A stretch of DNA of 64,000 nucleotides from Ruicaihuangia caeni (GCF_029952955.1 NZ_JASATX010000001.1:992001-1056000), one strand, 5' to 3'. Shown: positions 55,040 to 63,303, numbered from the stretch's first letter. Notes: generated from the sequence alone by a model not told the origin. Made by a program: numbers and translations.

Positions 55040-56454
55040 TTCGCGTACTCCAGCTCGGTGTCCTTCCGGCCGAAAAGGCTCGACAGCGCGGGCAGCGGAC
55101 GAAACGCCAGATACGCGACTACCGCGGCAATGGCCCCGGCCAGGTACGACACATCACCGAAGTCGGCGAACACGCTCGAGAGAGGGCCGGTGTAGAGCGT
55201 CGAGGCCCAGAACAGCGACGAGAAGGCGCAAGCGAGCACCCAGGCGACGAAGCCCCACTCGATGCCGCGCCGAGTGTCGAAGAGCTGGTCGACCGCGATC
55301 CTGCCGAGCTTGCGCATCCGCAGATAGTAATCGAGCAGGAGGATCGTGCTGAACGGAACAACGAGGTACGCCAGGATCAGCAAGAAGTCATAGAAGCTGC
55401 CGTAAGGGTTCGTCTGCATGAGCAACGTCACCCCGAGGCTCGCAGCCGCGATCACGATGACCCCGACAATCCGGTTCACCGGGATGCGGATGGTGAGCAG
55501 CGAGAGCGAGCCGCCGTAGAGGTTCATCGCGCTCACAGGGAGCGTCGAGAGCACCACGGTCCACATCGCAACGGGCGCCCACGTGCCGGTGAGCTCAGCG
55601 AGCGCCGGGATGGCGTCGAGCTCGCCGGCGAAGCTCGACACCAGCACTCCGATGCCTCCGAGCCACATCATCGCGGCGAAGGAACCGCCGGCCGTGTATG
55701 CCATCACCTTGGTGTGCGAGGTCTTCGGCGAGAGGTAGCGGGAGAAGTCGGAGGCGAACGGCGTCCAGGTCATGACATAGGCGAAGAAGAACCCGGCGAA
55801 CGTCAGCCAGCCCGCGACATCCCCCATGTAGAAGGGAGCCTCGGGATTCACCCCCACTGCGAAGTCGACCTTCTGGAACGACAGCACCGTGATGACTGCG
55901 AAGAGGATGGCGAGCACCACCGTGGCGACCTTGTTGATCATATGGATGAGGTTGTGGCCCCAGATCGCGAAGACGGCCTGCACGGCGAAGATCACGGCCG
56001 CAGCGATCCAGAACGGCACCTCGATGAGGGTCTGCAGCGCGATCACGGCGAACACGGTGTTCACGGCGGTCCAGCCGATGGCAGAGATGATCGTGAGCAG
56101 GGCGATGGGCACGAAGTTCGCGAAGTAGCCCATCGGGCCGCGACCCTGCACCTGCTGAGGCACGCCGAGCTTGGTGCCGATGCCCGCGAGCAGGCCCATC
56201 ACAATCGCGCCGACGAGGGTTCCTGCGGCAACCGCGGTGAGTCCCTGGATGACCGACAGGCCGAACAGCGACGAGAAGAATCCCGAGACGAGCACCGCGA
56301 GCACCATGTTCGCGGCGAACCAGAGGGTGAACTGCTGGCGCGGGTGGCCATGGCGCTCGGTCGTGGGGATCTCTTCGGTGGCGAAGGGCTCGGTGCGCAG
56401 CACGGATGACCCGTAGATCGGTGTGCCGGGTTGGTCAGGCTGGTGGTTCGTCAT
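55036..56454 (-). CDS. NCS1-family nucleobase/heterocycle permease
   Basis: 472 residues, about 12 membrane helices. RTEPFATEEIPTTERHGHPRQQFTLWFAANM at the N-terminus and FTLW...GFFFAYVMTWTPFASDFSRYL are typical of cytosine/purine/hydantoin/allantoin symporters. It should import a nitrogen heterocycle with H+ or Na+. It is the second gene of the minus-strand arm, 48 bp after the fusion protein gene. Confidence 0.93.
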   Translation of the reverse strand: MTNHQPDQPGTPIYGSSVLRTEPFATEEIPTTERHGHPRQQFTLWFAANMVLAVLVSGFFSSLFGLSVIQGLTAVAAGTLVGAIVMGLLAGIGTKLGVPQQVQGRGPMGYFANFVPIALLTIISAIGWTAVNTVFAVIALQTLIEVPFWIAAAVIFAVQAVFAIWGHNLIHMINKVATVVLAILFAVITVLSFQKVDFAVGVNPEAPFYMGDVAGWLTFAGFFFAYVMTWTPFASDFSRYLSPKTSHTKVMAYTAGGSFAAMMWLGGIGVLVSSFAGELDAIPALAELTGTWAPVAMWTVVLSTLPVSAMNLYGGSLSLLTIRIPVNRIVGVIVIAAASLGVTLLMQTNPYGSFYDFLLILAYLVVPFSTILLLDYYLRMRKLGRIAVDQLFDTRRGIEWGFVAWVLACAFSSLFWASTLYTGPLSSVFADFGDVSYLAGAIAAVVAYLAFRPLPALSSLFGRKDTELEYAN

Positions 56455-56501
56455 CGAATCTCCTGAGGTGAGGGTGGGGCGTGGGCAAGGAGGTGGTGAG
56501 T

Positions 56502-57464
56502 TCAGACGGGTGCGGCTTCGAGTTCCTGCAAGTGCTCGCCGTCGAAGAAGCGACCCGCCTTGTAGATCATCGGCACCGCGTCGCCGAGTTCGGCGTGGGT
56601 GACCTTGGCGATGAACACCGTGTGCGTCTTGGCCTGCAGGCGTTCCTTGATCTCGGCCTCGATGGAGGCCGACGACCCCTCGATGAGCGGGCTGCCGTTC
56701 GGGGCGGCATGCCAGTCGAGGTGCGCGAACTTATCGGGTTCCTTCGAGGCGAAGGTCGCGACGGTGCCACGTTGGGCATTGCTCAGGATGTTGATGCCGA
56801 GGTGACTGGAGGCGAACAACGCCGGATAGGTCGACGAGGTCTTCTGCACGCAGACCAGCACCAGGGGCGGCTCCAACGAGACCGAGGCGTACGAGTTCGC
56901 GGCGAGCCCTCGAGGCGTGCCGTCGGCGTCGGTTGTGGTGACCACCGTCACCCCGGTGATGAACTGACGATTGAAGCCCTTGAGCGCATCGAGCCCGAGG
57001 GCGCCCGAGAGGTCGTCGACGACGACCTCATCCGCGTCCGCCTCGAATGCAGATCGGAGCGAGGGCACTCCGAGGTCGATGAGCAATTCGCTCTGGTCCC
57101 ATGTGACGCGCTCGCGAACGATGACGCCATCGCGAACTGTGGCGTGATTCGACCCGGTCGTGCGCACGCGTCGTCCGGTCGCCGGCACTCCCCCGAGCGG
57201 ACGACTGAATGTGCCGGTCGTGCTCCAGAAGATCGCCAGATCGTCGCCGTCGACTATGACCTTGTCAAGCGTCGTCACGAGGTCTGGGAACGCCTCACGC
57301 ACCTCAAGGATGTCGCGTTTGAGCGTCGCGAGGTCGGTGATCGTTCCCCGGTTCGCGCTCTCCCGACGGTAGTCGGGGTGCAGCACGGCATCGAGAGCAT
57401 CGACTTCGCCGCGATCCCAGGCGGCGGCCCAGGCGACAGTCACCGATTCTTTGATCGTTTGCAT
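56502..57464 (-). CDS. SnoaL-like domain fused to a flavin reductase
   Basis: 320 residues, two domains. Residues about 1-130 are an NTF2/SnoaL-like fold (AWAAAWDRGEVDALDAVLHPDYRRES, TGSNHATVRDGVIVRERVTWDQ), which elsewhere act as small cyclases or binding domains. Residues about 150-320 are an FMN-binding flavin reductase (LKGFNRQFITGVTVVTTTDADGTPRGLAANSYASVSLEPPLVLVCVQKTSSTYPAL). The reductase should serve the luciferase-like monooxygenase of the divergent arm. The start codon ATG-CAA lies inside a GCATGC palindrome with a promoter directly upstream, so the mRNA may be leaderless. Confidence 0.9.
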   Translation of the reverse strand: MQTIKESVTVAWAAAWDRGEVDALDAVLHPDYRRESANRGTITDLATLKRDILEVREAFPDLVTTLDKVIVDGDDLAIFWSTTGTFSRPLGGVPATGRRVRTTGSNHATVRDGVIVRERVTWDQSELLIDLGVPSLRSAFEADADEVVVDDLSGALGLDALKGFNRQFITGVTVVTTTDADGTPRGLAANSYASVSLEPPLVLVCVQKTSSTYPALFASSHLGINILSNAQRGTVATFASKEPDKFAHLDWHAAPNGSPLIEGSSASIEAEIKERLQAKTHTVFIAKVTHAELGDAVPMIYKAGRFFDGEHLQELEAAPV

Positions 57465-57468
57465 GCAA
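57459..57468. promoter_or_regulatory. GCATGC palindrome 1 on the start codon of the fusion gene
   Basis: TTGCATGCAA is a perfect 10-bp palindrome that includes the ATG at 57464-57462. Candidate GntR operator. Confidence 0.65.
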
Positions 57469-57471
57469 CAG

Positions 57472-57500
57472 AACGTAGCGACGACGTCGACCTCCGTCAA
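57472..57500 (-). promoter_or_regulatory. Promoter of the minus-strand arm, apparently leaderless
   Basis: On the minus strand TTGACG (57500-57495), a 17-bp spacer, and TACGTT (57477-57472) give a good sigma-A promoter; the predicted start of transcription falls at or next to the ATG, seven bases after the -10. Not tested; deduced from spacing. Confidence 0.7.
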
Positions 57501-57546
57501 GCGCTCCGTGCAAATTGGCGAAAGTGCCGATATTCAGCGGCGGTTG

Positions 57547-57575
57547 TTGACGTGCTGTTGCATGCAAGCTACATT
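57547..57575 (+). promoter_or_regulatory. Promoter of gntR, apparently leaderless
   Basis: TTGACG (57547-57552), a 17-bp spacer and TACATT (57570-57575), with the ATG six bases later at 57582. The hexamers and spacing mirror the opposite promoter. No ribosome site precedes the ATG. Confidence 0.7.
57558..57567. promoter_or_regulatory. GCATGC palindrome 2 in the gntR promoter spacer
   Basis: TTGCATGCAA, identical to palindrome 1, between the -35 and -10 elements. A bound repressor here would block RNA polymerase. Confidence 0.65.
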
Positions 57576-57576
57576 G

Positions 57577-57587
57577 TTGGCATGCAA
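57577..57587. promoter_or_regulatory. GCATGC palindrome 3 on the gntR start codon
   Basis: TTGGCATGCAA, one extra base in the left arm, centred exactly 20 bp from palindrome 2, so both lie on the same face of the DNA. It includes the gntR ATG. Confidence 0.55.
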
Positions 57588-58292
57588 GAGACCGCGAACG
57601 CCGCCACGATTGAGTCGCCGCTGCCCGAACAGGCACCGTTGCTCGACCGGTTGCGCGCGCTCGTTCTCGGCGGCGAGTACCCGCCCGGGGCGCTGCTGCC
57701 CGAGCTCTTCCTCGCCGAGGAGTTCGAGGTCAGCCGCACACCGATTCGCGAGGCACTCAAGCAGCTCGAGAACGAGGGGCTGGTCGAGATCCGGCCTCGC
57801 GTCGGCACCTTCGTGCGACAGCCGACCCGCCGCGAGATCGTGGAACTGTTCGAGTTGAAGGGCGGGCTCGAGGGCCTTGCCGCCGGGCTGCTCGCGCGAC
57901 GCGGCGATGTGCCCGAAGTCGCCGCGCTGCAGCGGAATCTCGAGGCATCCGCTGAAGCCGTACGCCAGGGTGATGGGGAGCGCTACGCGTCGCTCGTGCA
58001 TGAGTTCCACGCGATCCTCATCTCGGGCTCGGCCAATCAGAAGCTCGAAGAGCACTACGACCGGCTCATGAACCAGTTGGCCTATCACCGGCTCGTCACC
58101 CGCTCCATCGGGCAGCCGGGTCGGCTTGGATCGTCACTGCACGAGCACGAGCGCGTGGTCGCCGCCATCGAGGCGAAGGACCACGTCGGAGCCGAAGTGG
58201 CGATGCGTTCCCACGTCGACGCCTCGAGCGCCGCCGTATTCCGTGCGTTCGCCGCGGAAGAAGCGGCATCGCACGCACGGCCGGATGCCTGA
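57582..58292 (+). CDS. GntR-family regulator, FCD (FadR/VanR) subfamily
   Basis: 236 residues. Winged helix LLDRLRALVLGGEYPPGALLPELFLAEEFEVSRTPIREALKQLENEGLVEIRPRVGTFV, then the all-helical FCD ligand domain (LFELKGGLEGLAAGLLARR, VHEFHAILISGSAN, HLHEHERVVAAIEAKD-like region, with His residues that usually bind a metal). It probably represses both arms of the cluster and its own gene until a carboxylate-like intermediate binds. First gene of the plus-strand arm; 85 bp to the next gene. Confidence 0.94.
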   Translation: MQETANAATIESPLPEQAPLLDRLRALVLGGEYPPGALLPELFLAEEFEVSRTPIREALKQLENEGLVEIRPRVGTFVRQPTRREIVELFELKGGLEGLAAGLLARRGDVPEVAALQRNLEASAEAVRQGDGERYASLVHEFHAILISGSANQKLEEHYDRLMNQLAYHRLVTRSIGQPGRLGSSLHEHERVVAAIEAKDHVGAEVAMRSHVDASSAAVFRAFAAEEAASHARPDA

Positions 58293-58377
58293 TCACCGCC
58301 GCCGCGCTCGCTCGCTCGCACCCCAGCTCACCGCCGGGCTGGGGTCAGCCTCCGCCCCACCCGAAAGGAACCGATGC

Positions 58378-59052
58378 ATGACCGCCACCGACACTCTCGC
58401 TCCGCGTAGCTTCGAGCTCTTCGAGCGTTCGACGCTGCGTGAGTTCGAGGAGATCGGTGCGCTCATCGGGCTCCGCTCGATCATCACCTCGACCGAGGAG
58501 CTTCCGAGCGCCGGCGGCGAGCCGGCGCTGATTCTTCGAGCCAGCGCGGTGGCGGTCATCGCCAACCCCTGGATCGGCACTTCGACTGAGTTCGACCTCC
58601 AACCCGAGACGGTACGAATCGCGCCGGTGCTCGCGAAGCTGCTGACCGACCGGCTGCTCGATGCCGTGGGCGGGGCGCAGCGGGTCGAGGCCTTCGGCAA
58701 GGCCGCCGTGGTCGGCCTCGACGGGGAGCTCGAGCATGCGGGTGCACTCATCCACACCCCGTACTTCGGCAACCTCGTGCGCGAGGCGCTCGGGGGCACG
58801 TCGATCCTCTGCTTCGCCGACGGGCGCGCGGCCCCCGGTGGCAACATCCGTGTTCCGCTCTGGCACAAGACCGCCGCGTCGACCCGCAGCCACTATCAGA
58901 GCCTCGACGTATCGCTGCGGGACGCACCCCACACCGACGAGATCGCCGTGATCGCCGCGGTATCCACCGGGCCACGACCGCATGCGCGGATCGGCGATCG
59001 GGCGACCGACCTGCCGGTCACCTCCGAAATCCTGAAGGGAATCGCACTGTGA
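58378..59052 (+). CDS. DUF1185 (amino acid synthesis family) protein, paralog 1
   Basis: 224 residues. RVEAFGKAAVVGLDGELEHAGALIHTPYFGNLVREALGG and RSHYQSLDVSLRDAPHTDEIAVIAAV are the DUF1185 core. A family structure shows a chorismate-mutase-like fold; the biochemical function is unknown. The start has AAAGGAACC upstream. Its stop overlaps the start of paralog 2. It has about 40 more N-terminal residues than paralog 2. Confidence 0.88.
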   Translation: MTATDTLAPRSFELFERSTLREFEEIGALIGLRSIITSTEELPSAGGEPALILRASAVAVIANPWIGTSTEFDLQPETVRIAPVLAKLLTDRLLDAVGGAQRVEAFGKAAVVGLDGELEHAGALIHTPYFGNLVREALGGTSILCFADGRAAPGGNIRVPLWHKTAASTRSHYQSLDVSLRDAPHTDEIAVIAAVSTGPRPHARIGDRATDLPVTSEILKGIAL

Positions 59053-59600
59053 ACATCCGCAAGATCATCACGATCGTCGAGGAGGTCGTCGCTGAGGGCG
59101 GACGACCGGTCGAACCGGCCGCGCGCATCGCGGTGGTGGCGGCGGTGATCGACAACCCCTGGCACGGTCACGGATTCGTGGACGATCTCAGCGACGGCAT
59201 CGAGCGCACGGCATCCGAGCTCGGAGCGCTGCTCGCACCACGCGTCGTCGAGGCACTCGGCTCACCGGTTGAGGCCTACGGCAAGGCCGCGATCGTCGGC
59301 ACTGACGGTGAGATCGAACACGGCTCGGCCCTGATCCACACGCTCAAGTTCGGTGACCACTTCCGCACCGCGGCCCGCGCGACCACATTGCTGCCCGCAG
59401 TCGAGAAGCGCGCCGTCGCCGGCGCCGTGTTCGATGTTCCGCTCAAGCACATCACCGACGCGACGATCCGCTCCCACCACCAGAGCGTCGAGGTGCGCAT
59501 CCCCGACGCACCGCACCCGCACGAGATCGTCGTCGGGCTCGTGGCCGCCGCGCAGGGACGTCCGCAGCAACGGCTCGCGCCCCTCTCGACCGAGCAGTGA
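59049..59600 (+). CDS. DUF1185 (amino acid synthesis family) protein, paralog 2
   Basis: 183 residues. The same motifs as paralog 1 are present (VEAYGKAAIVGTDGEIEHGSALIHTLKFGDHFR, RSHHQSVEVRIPDAPHPHEIVVGLVAA). GTG start in GTGA overlap with paralog 1; its stop overlaps the hydrolase start. Two tandem, coupled paralogs suggest a hetero-oligomer or two successive steps on related substrates; this is inference. Confidence 0.88.
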   Translation: MNIRKIITIVEEVVAEGGRPVEPAARIAVVAAVIDNPWHGHGFVDDLSDGIERTASELGALLAPRVVEALGSPVEAYGKAAIVGTDGEIEHGSALIHTLKFGDHFRTAARATTLLPAVEKRAVAGAVFDVPLKHITDATIRSHHQSVEVRIPDAPHPHEIVVGLVAAAQGRPQQRLAPLSTEQ

Positions 59601-60448
59601 GTACGGCCACGTCCATGGCAACCGCCGCGATCTCCTCCCCCACCAGCGCCCAGCACGCGCCGCTGGTGCTGCTTCACGGCGTGGGGCTCGACCGCACCAT
59701 GTGGCGCCCCCTGCGCGCAGCGCTCTCCGGCCATGCCGCGATGGCCGACCGCGAGGTCATCTCACTCGATCTGCCCGGCCACGGCGAGCGCCCGCCGCTT
59801 CGCGGACCGCAGACGCTCGGCCAATTGGCTGACGATGTGCTCGCACGGATGCCGGAGACGCCCGCGCACGTCGTCGGGTTCTCGCTCGGAGCGCTCATAG
59901 CCCAGCACCTCGCTCGGCACGCTCCAGAGCGAACGCTCACCCTGGCCTGCGTGAGCGGGGTATGCCGCCGCACTCCCGACGAACGCGCGGCCGTCGAGGG
60001 GCGTCTGCGCAACGCGGAGCGGCACTTCGCCGAGAGCGTCCAAGCATCCCTGGAGCGGTGGTTCCCGGCAGGCACCACCGTCAGCGCCGAGACGATCGCG
60101 GAGACGGAGCGAGTGCTGCTGGCGAACGACCAGGAGTCGTATCTGCACGCCTATTCGGTGTTCGCTCACGCCGACCAGGAGATCGCGACCGAGTTGTCGG
60201 GCATTCGGATGCCGGTGCTCGCCGTCACAGGAGAGCACGACCCCGGCTCGACGCCGGAGATGTCATACCGCCTGGCGCTCGCGATCCCCGGCACCCGCGT
60301 CGAGATCGTACCGGGGGCGCGGCACATGCTGCCCGTCGAGAATCCAGGGTCGCTGGCACGTGCGATCGCCGACTTCATCACCGTCGCCGAACTGGCGAGC
60401 ACCGCAAGCCCGGCCGCAACGCCACGTGCAGAAGGAGCCGCATCGTGA
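59597..60448 (+). CDS. Alpha/beta-fold hydrolase
   Basis: 283 residues. Nucleophile elbow GFSLG with S96, acid D215 (EHDPG), base H243 (ARHML), oxyanion region LLHGVGLD. Similar in layout to RutD, NicD (N-formylmaleamate deformylase) and enol-lactone hydrolases such as PcaD. In the cluster it could hydrolyse an amide, ester or lactone from the opened ring. GTG start overlaps the upstream stop, and its stop overlaps the dehydrogenase start. Confidence 0.93.
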   Translation: MSTATSMATAAISSPTSAQHAPLVLLHGVGLDRTMWRPLRAALSGHAAMADREVISLDLPGHGERPPLRGPQTLGQLADDVLARMPETPAHVVGFSLGALIAQHLARHAPERTLTLACVSGVCRRTPDERAAVEGRLRNAERHFAESVQASLERWFPAGTTVSAETIAETERVLLANDQESYLHAYSVFAHADQEIATELSGIRMPVLAVTGEHDPGSTPEMSYRLALAIPGTRVEIVPGARHMLPVENPGSLARAIADFITVAELASTASPAATPRAEGAAS

Positions 60449-61935
60449 CCGACCAACTGCCCAGACTGCAGCACTACATCGGCGGCCAATACGTGGCCCC
60501 CGCCGACGGCGCCTATTTCGCCAGCGGCAACCCGGCGACGCTCGAGCCGTTGTACGAGGCGGCGCGCGGCAGCGCCGAAGACGTCGGCCGCGCGATGCGA
60601 GCCGCACACGAGGCGTTCGACTCGCCCGGCTGGAGCGGTCTCAGTGCCACCAAGCGCGGGCACCTGCTGCGTCGGCTGGGCGATCTCATCGGCGAGCGCG
60701 CGGATGATCTCGCACGATACGAAAGCCTCGACAACGGCAAGCTCCTGCGCGAGATGCGAGGGCAGCTCGCGGCGCTGCCGGAGTATTACTACTACTACGC
60801 GGGGCTCGCCGACAAGGTTCAGGGCTCGCAGATCCCGACGACATCCCTCGCGATCCTCAACTACACGCAGCGCGAGCCGCTCGGAGTGGTCGGTGCGATC
60901 ACACCGTGGAACTCGCCGCTCACGCTGACGACGTCGAAGATCGCGCCGGCGCTCGCCGCGGGCAACACCGTGGTCGTCAAGCCCAGCGAGCACACCTCGC
61001 GCACGATTCTGCTGCTGGCCGAGCTGGCCACGGAGGCAGGATTCCCCGACGGTGCGTTCAACGTCGTCACTGGCTTCGGGTCCGAGGCCGGCGCCGCCCT
61101 CGTGAGCCACCCGCTGCTGGCGAAGATCTCGTTCACCGGCTCGACGGCCACCGGCGCGCGCATCGCCGCCGAAGCCGCCAGCCGGTTCATCGGGTGCACC
61201 TTGGAGTTGGGCGGCAAGAGCCCGAACATCGTGTTCGAGGATGCTGATGTCGCCAACGCCGCCATGGGCGTCATCGCCGGCATCTACGCCGCCGCCGGTC
61301 AGACCTGCATTGCGGGGAGCCGCGTGTTCGCGCATCGCGCGGTGTACGACGAACTGCTGGAGCGCGTCACAGCGCGCGCCAACTCCATCAGGGTCGGCGA
61401 CCCGCTCGCCGATGACACGGAGCTCGGTCCCCTGGCGTTCGCCGACCAGCTCGAGAAAGTCGACTCCTACGTGAGGCTCGGGGCCGAGGAAGGCGCCACG
61501 GTGCACACCGGTGGAGGACGCCCCGATGTGTCGCTGCCCGGCTACTTCTACTCGCCCACCGTGCTGACCGATGTCGACAACTCGATGCGCGTGGTGCGGG
61601 AGGAGATCTTCGGGCCCGTGGCGGCCATCATGCCGTTCGAGCACGAAGACGAGCTCATCGGCCTTGCAAACGACACCGAGTACGGTCTCGCCGCCGGTGT
61701 CTGGACCCAGAACCTGGCGCGGGCACACCGAGTCGCCCGGCGTCTCGACGCCGGCACGATCTGGGTCAACACCTATCGGGCCATGTCGCCCATGTCGCCC
61801 CGGCAAGGGTTCAAGAGTTCGGGCGTGGGCATCGAGCACGGGCTCGAGTCCATGAACGAGTACACCAGGCTGAAGAGCATCTGGATCAACACCGACGAAG
61901 GACCGGTCGCCGACCCCTTCGTCATGCGCGGATAA
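60445..61935 (+). CDS. NAD(P)-dependent aldehyde dehydrogenase
   Basis: 496 residues. ITPWNSP (N156 oxyanion), KPSEHTSRT, FTGSTATG cofactor loop, LELGGKSPNIVF with general base E254, and catalytic C288 in GQTCIAGSR. Resembles semialdehyde dehydrogenases of ring-cleavage pathways, which would oxidise an aldehyde released after ring opening. GTG start with GAAGGAG upstream; tightly coupled to the hydrolase. Confidence 0.94.
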   Translation: MTDQLPRLQHYIGGQYVAPADGAYFASGNPATLEPLYEAARGSAEDVGRAMRAAHEAFDSPGWSGLSATKRGHLLRRLGDLIGERADDLARYESLDNGKLLREMRGQLAALPEYYYYYAGLADKVQGSQIPTTSLAILNYTQREPLGVVGAITPWNSPLTLTTSKIAPALAAGNTVVVKPSEHTSRTILLLAELATEAGFPDGAFNVVTGFGSEAGAALVSHPLLAKISFTGSTATGARIAAEAASRFIGCTLELGGKSPNIVFEDADVANAAMGVIAGIYAAAGQTCIAGSRVFAHRAVYDELLERVTARANSIRVGDPLADDTELGPLAFADQLEKVDSYVRLGAEEGATVHTGGGRPDVSLPGYFYSPTVLTDVDNSMRVVREEIFGPVAAIMPFEHEDELIGLANDTEYGLAAGVWTQNLARAHRVARRLDAGTIWVNTYRAMSPMSPRQGFKSSGVGIEHGLESMNEYTRLKSIWINTDEGPVADPFVMRG

Positions 61936-61945
61936 GGAGAACGCC

Positions 61946-62182
61946 ATGCCACTCATCGACGTATCGCTCGCCAGGGGCCGAAGCCCGGAACAGCTCCGCG
62001 CGCTGATCGATGCCCTGCACAACGCCGCCGAGACCACGGTCGACGCCGCGCCCGAGAACATCACCGTCATCATTCGCGAGGTCGACCACGAGCACTGGGC
62101 GCGCAACAACGTCACCATCGCCGAACGCAATGGCGCCGCGAGCGCGTCGACCGCCGCGTCGGCGAATGCCGGGCAGGAGTAG
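61946..62182 (+). CDS. 4-Oxalocrotonate tautomerase-like protein
   Basis: 78 residues; after Met removal the N-terminal proline (PLIDVSLARGRS) is the catalytic base of the family. The core is about 62 residues; the Ala/Ser-rich tail is extra. It would shift an enol/keto or 2-ene/3-ene double bond in an unsaturated acid intermediate. GGAG just upstream of the ATG. Confidence 0.88.
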   Translation: MPLIDVSLARGRSPEQLRALIDALHNAAETTVDAAPENITVIIREVDHEHWARNNVTIAERNGAASASTAASANAGQE

Positions 62183-62191
62183 GAGTCAGCC

Positions 62192-63235
62192 ATGCGCTTC
62201 TCGCTATTCGTGCACATGGAGCGGTGGGACGAGACCGTCTCCTACGAGGAGGCGTTCGAGAACCTCACCGAGCTGACGCTCATGGCCGAGGAAGGCGGGT
62301 TCGGCACCGTCTGGATCGGTGAGCACCACTCGATGGAGTACACCATCTCGCCGAACCCGATGCCGCAGCTCGCCTACCTCGCTGCCCGCACCAGCCGCAT
62401 CCGACTCGGTGCCGGCACGATCATCGCCCCGTTCTGGAACCCGATCCGGGCGGCGGGCGAGACAGCCCTGCTCGATGTGATCAGCGGCGGTCGGGCAGAG
62501 CTGGGGCTGGCGCGCGGCGCCTACCAGTTCGAGTTCGACCGCATGGCCGGCGGCCTTCCCGCCACCGATGGGGGCAAGCATCTGCGCGAGATCGTTCCGG
62601 CGATCCGCGAACTCTGGAAGGGCGACTATGCCCACGACGGCGAGCTCTGGCAGTTCCCGACCTCGACCAGCGTGCCGAAGCCAGTGCAACCCGACCTGCC
62701 GATGTGGATTGCCGCACGCGACCCCGCGTCACACGACTTCGCCGTGGCGAACGGCTGCCATGTCATGGTGACGCCGCTCATGAAGGGCGACGAGGAGGTC
62801 GAAGACCTGGTCAACAAGTTCGAGACCGCGGTCGCCGCTCACCCGGAGATCGAACGCCGCCCCGACCTGATGGTGCTGCGGCACACGTTCGTGCACGCCG
62901 AGGACGATCCGGACGGTTGGCGCCCGGCAGCAGAAGGCATCAACCGCTTCTACCGCACCTTCGACGCGTGGTTCAGCAACAAGACGACGCCGGCGAACGG
63001 CTTCCTCGAGCCGAGTCCCGAGGAGAAGTTCGCCGAGCGCCCGGAGTTCCGCCCCGAGTCGCTCCACCGCACGGCGATGATCGGCACCCCGGCCGAGGTG
63101 ATCGAGCGGCTCAAGCACTACGAGGCGCTCGGCGTGACGGAGTTCAGCTTCTGGAGCGACAACAGCCTCACCCACGAGCAGAAGAAGCGTTCGCTCGAAC
63201 TGTTCATCGAGCACGTGGTGCCCGCGTTCCAGTAG
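62192..63235 (+). CDS. Luciferase-like (LLM) flavin-dependent monooxygenase
   Basis: 347 residues. MRFSLFVHMERWDETVSYEEAFENLTELTLMAEEGGFGTVWIGEHHSMEY start, RIRLGAGTIIAPFWNPIRAAGETALLDVISGGRAELGLARG, and AVANGCHVMVTPL are typical of group C flavoprotein monooxygenases. Reduced FMN would come from the SnoaL-flavin reductase fusion of the other arm. Related LLM enzymes open N-heterocycles (RutA, PyrA, TgnA). Last gene of the arm; AGGAG upstream, strong terminator downstream. Confidence 0.94.
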   Translation: MRFSLFVHMERWDETVSYEEAFENLTELTLMAEEGGFGTVWIGEHHSMEYTISPNPMPQLAYLAARTSRIRLGAGTIIAPFWNPIRAAGETALLDVISGGRAELGLARGAYQFEFDRMAGGLPATDGGKHLREIVPAIRELWKGDYAHDGELWQFPTSTSVPKPVQPDLPMWIAARDPASHDFAVANGCHVMVTPLMKGDEEVEDLVNKFETAVAAHPEIERRPDLMVLRHTFVHAEDDPDGWRPAAEGINRFYRTFDAWFSNKTTPANGFLEPSPEEKFAERPEFRPESLHRTAMIGTPAEVIERLKHYEALGVTEFSFWSDNSLTHEQKKRSLELFIEHVVPAFQ

Positions 63236-63252
63236 CGGTGCCAGGAGCAGCC

Positions 63253-63290
63253 CCGGGCACCGGTCGTGAATTCGACCGACCGGTGCCCGG
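63253..63290 (+). terminator. Strong hairpin at the end of the catabolic arm
   Basis: CCGGGCACCGGTCG pairs with CGACCGGTGCCCGG (14 bp, 10-base loop), 17 bp after the LLM stop. It separates the arm from the Nudix gene and supports the chosen Nudix start. Confidence 0.85.
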
Positions 63291-63303
63291 TAGCGTTGCC
63301 CTC

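Noticed and set aside
60166-62217. 683-codon minus-strand frame
   Set aside because: Antisense to the hydrolase and aldehyde dehydrogenase genes of a tightly coupled operon.
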